The notes beneath the pieces are model-generated. The model was not told where the DNA came from. It did no database searches and saw only the letters and a list, made by a program, of their open reading frames with translations. Position numbers and translations under genes: made by a program. A DNA stretch of 64,000 nucleotides from Protopterus annectens. Its lineage: Eukaryota; Chordata; Ceratodontiformes; Protopteridae. Of the stretch, positions 13,171 to 28,990 are shown one piece after another (within the stretch, counting starts at the first letter, position 1; each line of letters starts with the position of its first letter). The stretch covers positions 902,082,404 through 902,146,403 of the forward strand of contig NC_056744.1 in NCBI RefSeq assembly GCF_019279795.1, in the 5' to 3' direction.

Positions 13171-13539
13171 GAGTAGTATTGCTGGTGGAACTGAATTCAT
13201 CCTCAGGCCTTGGTGAGTACATTTATGTGGTATACCCTGTTTTCACAAAATCTCATCAAGACAATACTGATATAGAGACTGTATCTTATATAACACATAT
13301 CATGGAGAAAGGTTCGAAAATAAAAAAGACAGCTGAATGCACAGGTCCCAGAATAAAAAAGTGCCCAATCTGTGTGTATGCACCAGTGCCTGGACTGGAA
13401 AAATGGTCGTGTAGAATCCTCAAGACAAGACAACATTCCTAAAACAGGGTTAGGACACACTGGGGAGAGGTGGCCCCATGTTATAGAAGGAAGTAGTAGC
13501 TCACAAAAAACACAAAAACCTACAGGCTAATAAAGACAC

Positions 13540-15080
13540 ATAAAGTTGACAGTGTGGACTGATGATTATAAGAAAGAAATTATATATTGTTGCCTATTAT
13601 ACAAGAAGCCCACAATTTCCAGACAGAAGATATTCAGAAAGATTTAAACAAATTAGAGGAAAAAAATACTTGTGCAAGAAACCTGTCGAAAGCTTCAAAT
13701 TCAAATTTGTATTCATTAATATAACAGATCGATGAAAAATGTTACACAGACAAAGAAACATTGGGCTGCCTGGAAAAAGAAGCATAAGAGGAAAGAGTGA
13801 ACACTTAGGCACAGGAGGGAAATAAAGCATGACTAGAGAAACCTCCAAAGAATTGCATATATCAAGACTGGAGAGATGGTGAAGAAGTGCACAAGGGGAC
13901 AGAACATTCAGAAGTGTGAGTGTCAGAATCAGATGAAAAAGGAAGAGTTGTACAGACACATAATTAAGTATGGGGTATAACATCTGCTTAAAACGCTGAA
14001 AGGGAGAAGGCATCTAGAGCAAATAGATATCCTGCTGAGGTTGATAAGCAATTCGGATAGGTTTGCTGAGGAATTTAAGTAATATTTATAGCAAATATTT
14101 TGAAAAGAAGCAAACAGCACTGATATTAAAGAAGGTAAGAGTATTAATTATAGCAAAGAGTGGGAGACCACAAAGATCTGAAAATCCAAAAACCAGATTT
14201 AGTAATCCATGTGGAAGCCAAGATCATAGTGAAGGTGTCACAAAAGAAGTTGGAAAAACCTTCATGAGGACAGCAGGATTTGATAATGGCAGACAATCTG
14301 TTGACAACTTGTGAAAAAAACAGAAAAGAAATGAGCAAATGAAGTAGAAATGACCTTGTTCAACATTAAGATTAACACTTGTTGACTCTGCAGAATGAAG
14401 GTGAGTTAAAAAGATAAACAGGATAGAAGACATGGTGGACTTCTGTAGGATGGAGAGACGTGTTGCACTATCAACTGAGGGTAGATTGTTATGAATGGGA
14501 TACCTACAAAGATTCTAAGATACAAAGGAAAGCATAGTTAGGTAGATGATAAAATGAAGGCAAAAGTAGGGGAACAGAAAGTTGCATTTTGAATAGTTTA
14601 TAGACAGTCAAATCATTATGGCTGCAGAACTACAATGGACATTGATTATGGTGCCTTAGAAGATGGAAAAGTTCCCACAGGAATCAGGATTGCATTGGTA
14701 AGGAACAGAAAAGGGAGAGATATAAAAGTATCAAAGACAAAGAATAGAAGCTGTGCTGTAATTATCTGGGTAACACATACAGCACAGAGTTAAAAAGGTG
14801 GTCAAAAGACTGCTAAATCAATTAAAGGGAAGGTGCAACTGTTACCATACATATTAACAAAAAGAGTTGATGGTATTACCAATAGAGAGGAATGCAATCA
14901 AAGTGCAACAATAAATAATTATAAGAAGGCAGAATATATGCAAAAGAATTACAGGGAATGTATATGGAATGAGCAGCAGAATTTCATGGATTTAAGTGAG
15001 AGGACAGATGAAAGGGGTGGTTAGGAATGCTTTTCTTCTAGGGATATATTCTTTTAGGGACAGATGGTAGACTTTAATAT
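13540..15080 (+). other. Purine-rich, possibly a very old LINE remnant; unidentified
   Basis: The plus strand is strongly purine-rich with long lysine/glutamate-rich stretches in broken frames, for example VWTDDYKKEIIYCCLLYKK near 13552. A WTDE...C block like this occurs in R4/Dong-type LINEs, but I cannot find a palm motif to confirm it. No frame is intact. Treat as unidentified repeat-like sequence. Confidence 0.25.
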
Positions 15081-15474
15081 ATACAAAAACTGTGTATGAC
15101 ATGAACTAGAGAAAGTGATGTAAAGAGATGAAGACAGATATGGCTGGGGATAACTGATTTTGTTGGATACATTTAGAAATACACAGGCGTACATACTTTT
15201 GGACTTCAGTGGGTCATAAAGCCAAAATTATTATATCTATGTTGCCCAAGGCAAATAATCCTGGGATAATAACAGCAAACACAGAATCTATAATGTTCTT
15301 CTAATGGACTTTTCAATATCAGTGCTATGCAAAAAAAGAATAAATATTAAACATTATCAAATTTTGAAATAACCCCTTCCCTAGGTGAACAGAAGCTGTC
15401 CCTTAGACACTCTTTACTTGAAAACTGAACAGTATTTACATACATACATACAAATATTTCAAGACTGGGCATTA

Positions 15475-15960
15475 ATGCCTTTCTAGCCTGCCACTATATT
15501 AAAACAGTTGTTCCCCTATTAAGTGTCCAGGCTGTCCTTAAAAATATCTAAACTAGTGCTTGCTCGAATGTAATTTGGTAGTTTATTATATGCATTGGCT
15601 GCTCTTTCGGTGAACCACTTAGTACATTTCTCCTTCCTATAGAATGTTCTGCATAGGTTGCCTGAAGATTCTCTTCTACTTTTTGGTAACCCCAAACATT
15701 CCCAGAGGGAGTTGTCTTTAAATGTCCTGTATACCTGAATAAGGTCTCCTCTTAAATCGGTATGAAACACAGCACAAGTTCAGATAATTTAGTCTTTCAT
15801 AATAACTTAAATTTTCACATCCATGGATGCCTTTGGGCCACTGTGCACTTTCCAGTTTACTCATGCTTGTTTTCTTATATTATTTCCATATTGTTATTCC
15901 ATACTCAATTTTGGTAATGTAATTAACAAACAATGACTTTGTTATTTCTGATTTCCTAGA
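15475..15960 (-). mobile_element. CR1/L2-superfamily LINE 3' fragment
   Basis: The minus-strand frame 15519-15770 reads DLRGDLIQVYRTFKDNS...TKWFTERAANAYNKLPNYIRASTSLDIFKDSLDT, the C-terminal LRGDL...F..R....WN.LP...V..S.S...FK..LD pattern of CR1-superfamily ORF2. The frame just upstream (about 15860-15790) has a LSYYERLNYLNL-like block. It belongs to a different subfamily from copies A-E. 5'-truncated. Confidence 0.75.
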
Positions 15961-16269
15961 CTTTATAAATCATTTTATACAACTTTCTATAACTATCATT
16001 AACCAATTAGTTGATATTTTAACCAAGACATTATGAATTTTTCATAGCATATATACATTTTCCGTTTTATTCCATTCTTAAATCTTACGTGCACTCTGTC
16101 CCAAACAAGAGATTCTATTCAGACGAGAATATTTTTCAAAGTTGTCAATAAATCATTGACAGATTCAGATGCATGTCAATTGTTTATCTCAGACTATGTG
16201 CCTATCAATAACAAGCATATGCTTTGATGCCTACCTTGGTAACTGTATAAAAAAAAAATCTAACGGTGT

Positions 16270-16324
<55 letters not shown>

Positions 16325-16856
16325 GCCAGTAATAAAATGCACCACAGCAGAAATCAAACAGTAAAAAGTGATATAATTAGGAGACCTCAACTTATGCTGT
16401 TACATGTCATAGTTTAATCACATATGCATTATAAAGGACATTTTTCCATAGGAACAGTTTCAAAACCACTATGACAAAGTGATCATATTCCAAACAACAG
16501 ACCTTCAGTGATACATATACTTCTGATGCCTTTAACAGTTAAAATTTAATATCAAGCTCAGTTTGTCTGATATAAACTCTCAGACAGGTACAGTCTCTAT
16601 TAATTTCTACATCATCAGGGAGGTTTCCTGATGTTTTTATCCTATTGTCTAGATCAGCCTGTTCACCTTACTTGTTAAAGGAGCAGAACAAAATTTGCTA
16701 GTGAAAACAGGACAGATTGTATGATACTGAGGTAACTTACACATGGAGCACCACATTTGGATGCAGTTGCTCAGAATTTTATCCAAAAGTTCTACTGGAA
16801 TTTCTGCTATGCTTCAAGAAATTATTTCTGTCTTTGAATAAAGGAAACATATTTTC
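15961..16856. other. No gene; contains an (AT)n array at 16272-16318
   Basis: The array is a pure 47-bp TA run. Reading frames of repeated YI residues over it are artefacts. The rest shows nothing recognisable. Confidence 0.6.
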
Positions 16857-16858
16857 TT

Positions 16859-17215
16859 GTCTAAGTGGATAGTGTTGTTACCTCACAGCAAGAGATTCTC
16901 TAGTTCGACTCCAGTTCGGTTCTCAGCTGGGATGCCTTCTGTGTGGTCTGTATATCCTCCCTGTGTTTGCATGGGTTTCCTCCAGGAACTCCAGTTTCTT
17001 CCCCAATTTCAAAGAAATGCAGAAGGTGGATTGAATATTCTAAATTGGCCAAAGGTTTGAGTGTGCATGTAAAGGAGTGGTAAAAAAAGGAAAACTGCTG
17101 CAGGTCTGACCATCCAGAGATGCGAACCTTGGCTCAAGATGATTGAAACTTTTGATGTGACACCTTGACCTCATGTGTAAAAATGTAAAAAAGGAGTTGT
17201 GGATGTATGGATATT
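16859..17215 (+). mobile_element. tRNA-derived SINE
   Basis: The head has tagtgttgttacctcacagc and a box-B-like agttcgactcc, followed by ttctcagctgggatgccttctgtgtgg. The body has ccctgtgtttgcatgggtttc and ctaaattggccaaagg, wording familiar from widespread fish-type SINEs. It ends in gtggatgtatggat. The head matches the SINE at 11224-11460; the body and tail differ. The 67-aa frame over it is not a gene. Confidence 0.75.
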
Positions 17216-20200
17216 TTTCTATCTTAGAATATTCTCATGAAGACACATCATATTACACATGTATTATCATGGCAGATCTGTGTATAAAAATGTATCCATG
17301 CAACTGGTAAATAGGCTATGCAGGATTTCTATAATGTTATAACCCTAAAACTGATGACATTTATACATCACTGAGGCATCTGATGTGTTTTGTAGAGCCC
17401 TGTTTGCCAGTGCTTCTAGGTTTTGGTTCTCAAATAGTCTTTGCCAATACGATGTAAGTGTTTTGCAATGGTGTATGTCACAGTTAATCCATATTTACTT
17501 GCTAATATTTTGCATTTTCATTGGTATCAATGCAGAAACATACTGTGAACAGAGAATACAAAGAATAAACCAAAGCTAAAATCTCTAAACAGAAGTGCAC
17601 AGGCTAAATACTCCTGTATGAGAAAATTCCATTCATGTACACATGGGTTCTGTGGGGATCACTTGTCTGTTCTAGTTGTAATTCTAGATACCATAATAAC
17701 ACCCATGCATAAGTGGGATTCTTTGCTCACTTTGTCAGTTCCTTTTAAATAGTATAATTTAATACTGAATTGCTGAATGATTACCTTTTCCTAACTCTTG
17801 TCTTATTTTGTATAGGGTAACAGCTAAGTTGGTAGATGGGTGGGAAAATACGCCACCTACCATGAAATTCCCATGAAGAGACTAGGTTAACTAAATGAAT
17901 GGAAAAACATATCATATTACAAGTGCTTTATTTGTTACCAAATGTAGCTGTCATTCCTTAATGTTCTGCATGAAAATAATACAAAAAATGATACGTTCTT
18001 TTCTTCAGGCAGCTCTTCATGCCCATGTAGCTGTCCCGAAAATTGCAACAGGCTTGTTCATAATGACTGGCTCAAATCTGCTTCATCTTGCTTTAAGTAA
18101 CAACTCCTCTGTTGTAGAGAACCAAGCTACTTGTTGAGCACAACCACGCATCCCAAGTGAAGTGTATCCACCTGTAAATCGTCTGTGACTTCGACTAAAG
18201 GGACACAGCAAGCTCACTGCAGTGTACTACTAACTCCCCCAAGGATGAAACAAAGGCCTAAACTGCCTTTGGCAAAGCACATATTCATTACAAAAAAAAG
18301 AATGTTGGCATCTCTGGACGTCTTAAACTACCCCTGAAAATAGTCTGTATAGATTTTTACTATTTCTGTCTTTTTTTATAAGCAAGTCATTTTTATAAAA
18401 ACATCAATTCAGTATTTGGAAAACTAGTAAGTGAATGATGGGAACTTGGGGGGGGGGGGAGTACCTGCAGCCACATACACATACTCTACTATGTAAATCT
18501 ATACCAATGTTTGTTCATCAGCAAGTGCCATTAACCCTATTTGTGGCTGAAAAAGAATATTTGAGATTAGCCAAACTATCTAGCTAAGGAGTGAATAAAT
18601 AAATAAATAACGTTATGGATGGAAATAACAAGTAGCACATATCATGGTAGGTTAAATAGCACAGTACAACAAGCAATGAAACTCTAGGACAAGCACACAT
18701 GATATATAAAAAAAGACCTTTCAGTAAAATCCTACAGATTCTTTACAATGTTATTTCTCTGAAGATTGTGGAAGGCAGTTACAAAAATCAAATGCTGAAT
18801 GGGGCAAGCATATAACTTTCTTTCTCAAAGGCATCATGGTGTGGGGAGGGATTAAGCTTATTTTTAAAAGGAGACAAAATAACCAAAACTTGCAGTCTTC
18901 ATTTACATTCATTACCAACAATTGTGTTTCATTACTGCTTCTCTACTGAAAGGCCACATGCCAGCTCTGTATGATGATGAAACCAAGCTGTTAAGTAAGC
19001 TGATATGCAGGTTCTCTACAAAAGTACAGTTACAAAGCCCAATAAAAAGGCTTAGGCATAACTGAATCTTATTTTGGCATACCTTTTAAGGAAGAAGAGC
19101 ATAATGGAAATGTTCCCGTAGTTCTGATATTTGAAAGCATATAAATGATAATTGCGTTAATGTGCACATAAAGCAGCTAGACTTTTTCTCATGGAAGAGG
19201 ATTCAACATGAAGAGCTCATTGTTACTTTATGTGAATAATCAGTTCAAACTAAACTGATAAGTGTGTTAATTTGCCTGCTATGCCCTCCAGCCATTCATG
19301 TTTTGCAAGAATCTTTATTAGATTAAGAGAACATTCATAAAGTTCAGAATATTTATGAGCATACTGAACCAGTTTGGCATTTATTTGTTTAGACACTAAC
19401 TAGTTTACTCTGAATACATTCCCATGGAATACATATCTGATAGCACTTACAGTTTACTGAATACTGTACTTTAAATTATAAAAACACATTTGAGGTTATA
19501 TGTGTTTCTGAAAATAAATCTGTTTTCTAGCTTAATTTACTTGTGGCTCTTATGGTAAAAACTACTAAGTAAACATTTAAGTTACATGGTGCATACTTTA
19601 TGTGTCTTTAACAGACTTTCTTTGAAGAAGAAGAAAGAATAAAACCTGAAGCAAGTATGCTAAATGCCTGGTTTATTGGCAAAGGATACATTCATTAAAC
19701 CCATGTAAAATTTACCAAACTCAACTTTTCTTTAACAAGAGTCATTCCCGTTTTAATTCGTAATTGAGCCCAATGCTTATAAATATGTAAGTCATCTTTA
19801 AATAAATACAGAAATGGTCTCTATGTTTTTCTCTTAGATTTTTCCTATTTGTCTATAAATCCCAGCTGTGACAGTTAAATCTGTCTATATTTAATGCATA
19901 GAATGCTGTTTTTGATATACTGAGGAATGTGTCATTGTATTGATGGCAGGTTAGCTGAATGTCATTTCTTTGAAAAGACTTTGGTGAAAATACAATGATA
20001 GTGGAGTATTCCCTTTTCTTGACTGTTATGTGATCTCAGAATTAGTATATTTAAGTTTAGGGGCTCTCACATTGGGGGGGTCCCACACAGTGTGTGTATA
20101 TGGGGGTTAGGGGCCTCCCCCATTGTAAAATGCAGTACTGGAAGATTCTCAGAAAGTGAATTTGATGAAATTGTTCACGGCATTAGTGCTCAATGAATGT

Positions 20201-20280
20201 GGTATCAATCTACTGACATAAATCTTGTATACTGTTACTGTAATTCATGAACACAAATCAACTACATGAAAGATATCACT
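17216..20280. other. About 3 kb with no recognised feature
   Basis: AT-rich and apparently single-copy within the window. A short oligo-G run lies at 18450-18459, a short aaat/aata run at 18592-18610, and an imperfect G/C-rich palindrome near 20060-20120. No coding pattern or splice-flanked exon could be supported. Confidence 0.5.
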
Positions 20281-20321
20281 GGTTATGTATAAATATATGT
20301 GTATATGTATAAATATATGTG

Positions 20322-20328
<7 letters not shown>

Positions 20329-20375
<47 letters not shown>
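20329..20375. repeat. (TA)n microsatellite abutting an RTE tail
   Basis: A 47-bp TA run touching the 3' end of the minus-strand RTE fragment. Confidence 0.95.
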
Positions 20376-20377
<2 letters not shown>

Positions 20378-20640
20378 TCTTCTCTTTTGGCTGTTCCCGT
20401 TAGGGGTCGCCACAGTGTATCATCTGTTTCCATTTCTTCCTGTCCTCTGCATATTGCTGTGTCACACCAACCACCTGCATGTCCTCTCTCACCACATCCA
20501 TAAACCTTATCTTCGGTCTTCTTCTTTTCCTCTTACCTGGCAGCTCCATCCTTAGCATCCTTTTCCCAATACACCCAGCATCCCTCATACCAAAGCAATC
20601 TCACCTCTATGACTTTGTCTCCAACCCTAGCTAAGACACA
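20376..20640 (-). mobile_element. RTE-clade LINE 3' end
   Basis: The minus strand encodes RMLRMELPGKRKRRRPKIRFMDVVREDMQVVGVTQQYAEDRKKWKQMIHCGDP in pieces (20588-20400), close to the C-terminus of the RTE copy at 52250-52416. It is followed by the same tail, which ends in gaagaag. The fragment is 5'-truncated near 20640; upstream frames match only in part (a GDK block near 20620). Divergence from the 50-52 kb copy is visible but modest. Confidence 0.9.
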
Positions 20641-20760
20641 AACACAAACTGGATCCATACTACCAAAAGAAGAAGCACCACAGTGTAACCAACTGCCCAA
20701 ATAAATCCTGCAAGCATGATGAGTTAATGTACTGTTTATTACAAAAAACAAAAAATCACA

Positions 20761-20801
20761 TAAAGCGCTTTTCGTCAGGCCACATAGCCCAACTTCTTCA
20801 G
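20761..20801 (-). ncRNA. Hammerhead-ribozyme-like core, left arm copy
   Basis: Reverse complement of the motif at 21500-21540: CTGAAGA (20801-20795), a short stem-loop, GAAA (20773-20770), then AGCGCTTTA. The arms are so similar that the same folding applies. It is probably decayed or depends on dimerisation; cleavage cannot be judged from sequence. Confidence 0.35.
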
Positions 20802-21499
20802 ATAATTATACAACATAGGCCATATAGGAAGTGAAAAGGAAGTGAAAAGTCAGCTGAAAAGTATGTTGTTTAAACACTTTTAGGGCTATAGATTGTTTTG
20901 CCTAGGACACTAGAGGAGGGCCTCTTTCCTTGCTCTTAGAGAAATTAGAATTGAGTTGGCAATTACGTACCTTTGCATGTTACCCTCCGGGCATCAACGA
21001 AATGTATTCAATTAAGTGCATTCTACAACTTAAAAATTTGGTTAGGAGTTGACCTTTATGCTGTGTTTAAAATGGTCTATGCATACTATTGTCTTAGAGT
21101 GTATTTGACTTTCAGCTTTTTAAGTCAGGTTTTGCTGTTTTCCACTTACATGTTTTTATTTATATGCTTTTAAGGCTTATTATACTCGAACACAAAACAT
21201 AAATATAAATACACACATACACTGTTAATGTTAATTTTAATTGCATTAATATTTCATAATATATAATTATTGGTTTTAGATTTTTTACACTGATCTTTTA
21301 CACTATTTATCTATTATTTTAAAATATTATTTTAAAATATTGCTTTAAAACAACGTGTTAGATGACAACTGTTTAAGCTATATACTTTAAGTAATGAATG
21401 AAGGTGGTTGCCACTTTAAGAGCAGCTGATTCCTGCTGATTCAGGAACCAGCTGACTTTTCACTTCCTATATAGTGTATGGCCTATGTTGTATAATTAT

Positions 21500-21540
21500 C
21501 TGAAGAAGTTGGGCTATGTGGCCTGACGAAAAGCGCTTTA
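21500..21540 (+). ncRNA. Hammerhead-ribozyme-like core, right arm copy
   Basis: CTGAAGA (fits CUGANGA) at 21500-21506, one extra A, then a 7-bp stem (21508-21514 with 21521-21527, two G-U pairs, 6-nt loop), GAAA at 21528-21531, and AGCGCT, which is self-complementary, followed by TTA. That is the order core-stem II-GAAA-stem III-cleavage triplet. Stem I would be a weak AU helix (aattat with atgtgatt). The extra A between core and stem II is non-canonical. Hammerhead motifs in PLEs are known; this instance is inference. Confidence 0.35.
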
Positions 21541-21790
21541 TGTGATTTTTTTGTTTTTTGTAATAAACAGTACATTAACTCATCGTGCTTGCAGGATTTA
21601 TTTGGGCAGTTGGTTACACTGTGGTGCTTCTTCTATGCTCTGCCATGACTTAGTAACTTATATATGTATATGTATGTTTATTTCTGGTGTCACCAGAGCT
21701 TAATCTCCAGATAAACACAGGCATATAGTCTGGTCTGCCAACAATAATCTTTCCAATCAAGATCTGCCTCAGCATTCCACCTGGAATCAT

Positions 21791-22330
21791 AATTTTTTAC
21801 TTGATCTATTATTGAAAATGTATATATAAAAAAACTTTTTATTTGAATGACACAAATTAATATATGTAATTATGAAAATAATTTATTGGAAAAATTCAAC
21901 TGTAAGTCTAAATATGTAGTATATGTAGTGCTATGTTGGCTTTGTCCTGCGTTTTATATAGGAAGAACAACAGCAAGTTTTTATTCAAAGACTTATAAGC
22001 ATTTAAGGGTAGGTGAAAAGCAAGAATCAACTAATGATCTTAGCTAAGCATGTGATTTTGTGTCATTCAAATAAAAAGTTTTTTTTTATAAACTCAGTAA
22101 TAGATCAAGTAAAAAAATAATGATTAATGATAAAGAGAATTTCAATGTTGTTCTGAGAAGGAAGGGGTTAAAGCATTGAAGGGGCCAAGTCATGTGATTT
22201 TTAATTAAGTTATTTAATTTCAGTTTGTGTGATTATGCAACTTGGTCTGATGAAGTTCGATTTGAACAAAAGCACTTACCAGTTGTTTATTAGTTGTTTT
22301 TATTTAATAAAGTGAGTTGATTTCTGTTAT
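21791..22330 (+). mobile_element. Penelope-like element fragment with GIY-YIG remnant
   Basis: Contains the endonuclease remnant at 21847-22047, enclosed by a 62-68-bp inverted repeat (21791-21858 and 22056-22117). Further down, at 22247-22275, is CTGATGA, a 4-bp stem and AAAAAGC, the same arrangement as the hammerhead-like core at 21500. The T-rich and ataaa-containing end near 22300 is compatible with a 3' end. Boundaries are approximate. Confidence 0.65.
21847..22047 (+). pseudogene. GIY-YIG endonuclease domain of a Penelope-like element
   Basis: The frame reads CKSKYVVYVVLCWLCPAFYIGRTTASFYSKTYKHLR. In PLEs the C-terminal endonuclease has a Cys, then VVYxIxC, a CxxxYVGxT core and an Arg-rich segment ending in a His. 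Here VVYVV stands for the GIY strand, FYIGRT for YIG, and the HLR end matches. Upstream reverse transcriptase is missing and the frame stops shortly after the domain, so it is a remnant. Confidence 0.7.
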
Positions 22331-26005
<3,675 letters not shown>

Positions 26006-26459
26006 CTCTTACCCGTTGAAGAGTTACAATAGCATCCCTGATGTTTCTTCTTATGTTTTATTCCCAGCCATTATAAATCATATACCTGTGCAGTCAGTTA
26101 ATAACACCTGACATAAGAGTTTATACTAGAGTTGTTATTAACTTTTTAAGTGAGTTCCCATAGTAGTTTCCATAAACTCCAGGGTGTTGTCTGGTGGACC
26201 TCCTGGCTTTTTTCTTAAGCGTCCCCCCACTGTCCCTTGTGAATCATGGACTATTGCAAGCATTGGATCATGCCAGATATTAAAGCGTCATATTTCTTAG
26301 ATATCATATTACTAAATGTTGTGGACTAATGCTCCTGCTCACTTTGTAAAAGGTGCAGGGTTCAATCCCCACCCAGTTTTAACATTGCATCATTTATTAA
26401 ATATTTTAGAGCTTCCTCGGTGTCCAGGAGTCATGCAAAGGACTAATGGTTTCTGTGGG

Positions 26460-26880
26460 AGGTGGAGGGTGCAGGCTTTAAATCTTTCTTAGTGCCTTTA
26501 AGGAATGATATTTACAGTCTCTCTAGTGTCTAGTGCTTTTCCCACCTATGTCTTTTTATGAACCATTAAAGCTCATTGTTTAAAATAATTCCAGGTGTCC
26601 ATTGTACACCCCCCTACATCTTTTGGGAGTGCTATTAAGGCACACTGCTTATCATAATGTCTGGTGACTAGTATCTCCCCCAACAACATATTGCTTAAGT
26701 GCCATTAAGGCACGGAGGTAAAGAGTTATTCCTAGTGACTAGTTTCAGCATGCCCATGTATTGTTTAAATGTCATTAAAGCACAATAGTTCAGTGTTATC
26801 TGTGGTGTCTAGTAGTCCCTCATCTCACATCTTTGACTTATCCCTGGAGTCCAGTGGTTCCTCCCAGTGTTTCACGGTTT
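26460..26880. repeat. Degenerate tandem repeat, period about 63-73 bp
   Basis: The phrase (a/g)ccattaa(a/g)gc(t/a)c recurs near 26563, 26629, 26702 and 26773, each time followed by 'gtgtctagt'- or 'gtgactagt'-like wording and a C-rich stretch. Copies are much diverged. Confidence 0.65.
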
Positions 26881-26930
26881 ACTTGTTAGTCTAGGGAATG
26901 TGGAGGCACAGCAGCTTCTTAATCCCCTAA

Positions 26931-27995
<1,065 letters not shown>

Positions 27996-28049
<54 letters not shown>

Positions 28050-28080
28050 CAGAGAGAGAGAGAGACAGGGAGAGAGAGAT
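27996..28080. repeat. (TA)n then (GA)n microsatellite
   Basis: About 50 bp of TA directly followed by about 30 bp of GA-rich repeat. Confidence 0.95.
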
Positions 28081-28837
28081 ACAGATATTAGCTACTGCAG
28101 TTCATCACTTAATATTCATCAAGAAACAAATATTTTAATAAAATGGAAGACAACCTTAGCAGTCCTCTTAAGATGTTTCACATCTGTCCTACTTTATCTT
28201 CTCATCATAGCTTTTGTATTAGCATAGTACAGAACACCTGCTAAATGATACATGCCTCCGAGTCACAGCCAGAGTTAATCTTGTTCGCAAATGCACCTAT
28301 ATATCTAGTAAATGCTTTTTTTTCTGAATCTGTCAGAAAGTGACTGAAAAAAGGTCCCAAAAGATGTACCAATTAACTAAATAAACTAAATGCAGCTATT
28401 CGTATAATCACCCATAAATTGCCATGACAGGACATAAAAGCAAAATAGAGGAATGCAATATCCAAAGGAACAATGAGGACTTATTAACCAGGAAATATCC
28501 AGAATGCCTTAACCAGCTAACCTTGTTAGAGAGTTGGCTTCATAAAGTCCCTAATACAGAACAGTCATCTACCATCCCTACTGAACTCAATACAGAAAAT
28601 TGCTATACAGGTAGTTTAGAAATAGAATCATTACCTTGTTTGGTCACAATGTAAATTTTAACCTCAAAGGGCTCTCCACAGTCTAACATTCTGAGTATGA
28701 CACATATCCACACACATAAGCAGTGCTGTAGTAAGTGATGGGCAAATGAGATGCCTTTTCCTGGCACAAATGTGTAGGGGATGCTGAGCATTGAAAGAAG
28801 TTTAAAAGCTCACAAGCTGTCAATAAAGCAATAGTGA

Positions 28838-28990
28838 TCCATCCACTGCTGTCAAGTCACAACTGCCTTAAATAGTGACCCCATGAACAGTAATACCATT
28901 CACGGAGTTTACTAGAAAAGAAAGGAACAAAAACAAATTGCCAAGCCTTTCTTCTGCATCTTGTACATATACCACAAAACCACCTACAGA
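28838..28990 (+). repeat. Possible decayed SINE/RTE-tail-like repeat
   Basis: The wording tgtcaagtcacaactgcctt, gtgaccccatgaac, and a later ttgccaagcctttcttctgc follows the order of a dispersed vertebrate repeat tail (tcaagtcacaactgactt ... gaccccat ... ttgccattgcctt). Recognised from memory of that pattern only. Confidence 0.25.

Larger units (their letters stand above)
20668..21634. mobile_element. Element bounded by ~187-bp inverted repeats (Penelope-like terminal repeats suspected)
   Basis: Left arm 20668-20856 and right arm 21449-21634 are near-identical reverse complements. They start agaagaagcaccacagtg at the outside and end gtgaaaagtcagctg at the inside. The differences are a few bases, a 6-bp indel, and a short duplication of ggaagtgaaaa in the left arm. 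The centre of about 590 bp is AT-rich with no convincing protein. Both arms contain a hammerhead-like core, a feature of Penelope-like element terminal repeats, and a PLE endonuclease fragment lies just downstream. It could instead be an ordinary inverted-repeat transposon. Confidence 0.75.

Noticed and set aside
26315..26400. tRNA-like box B (gggttcaatcccc) considered as a tRNA gene or SINE
   Set aside because: No cloverleaf and no clear box A at the right distance; too little to call.
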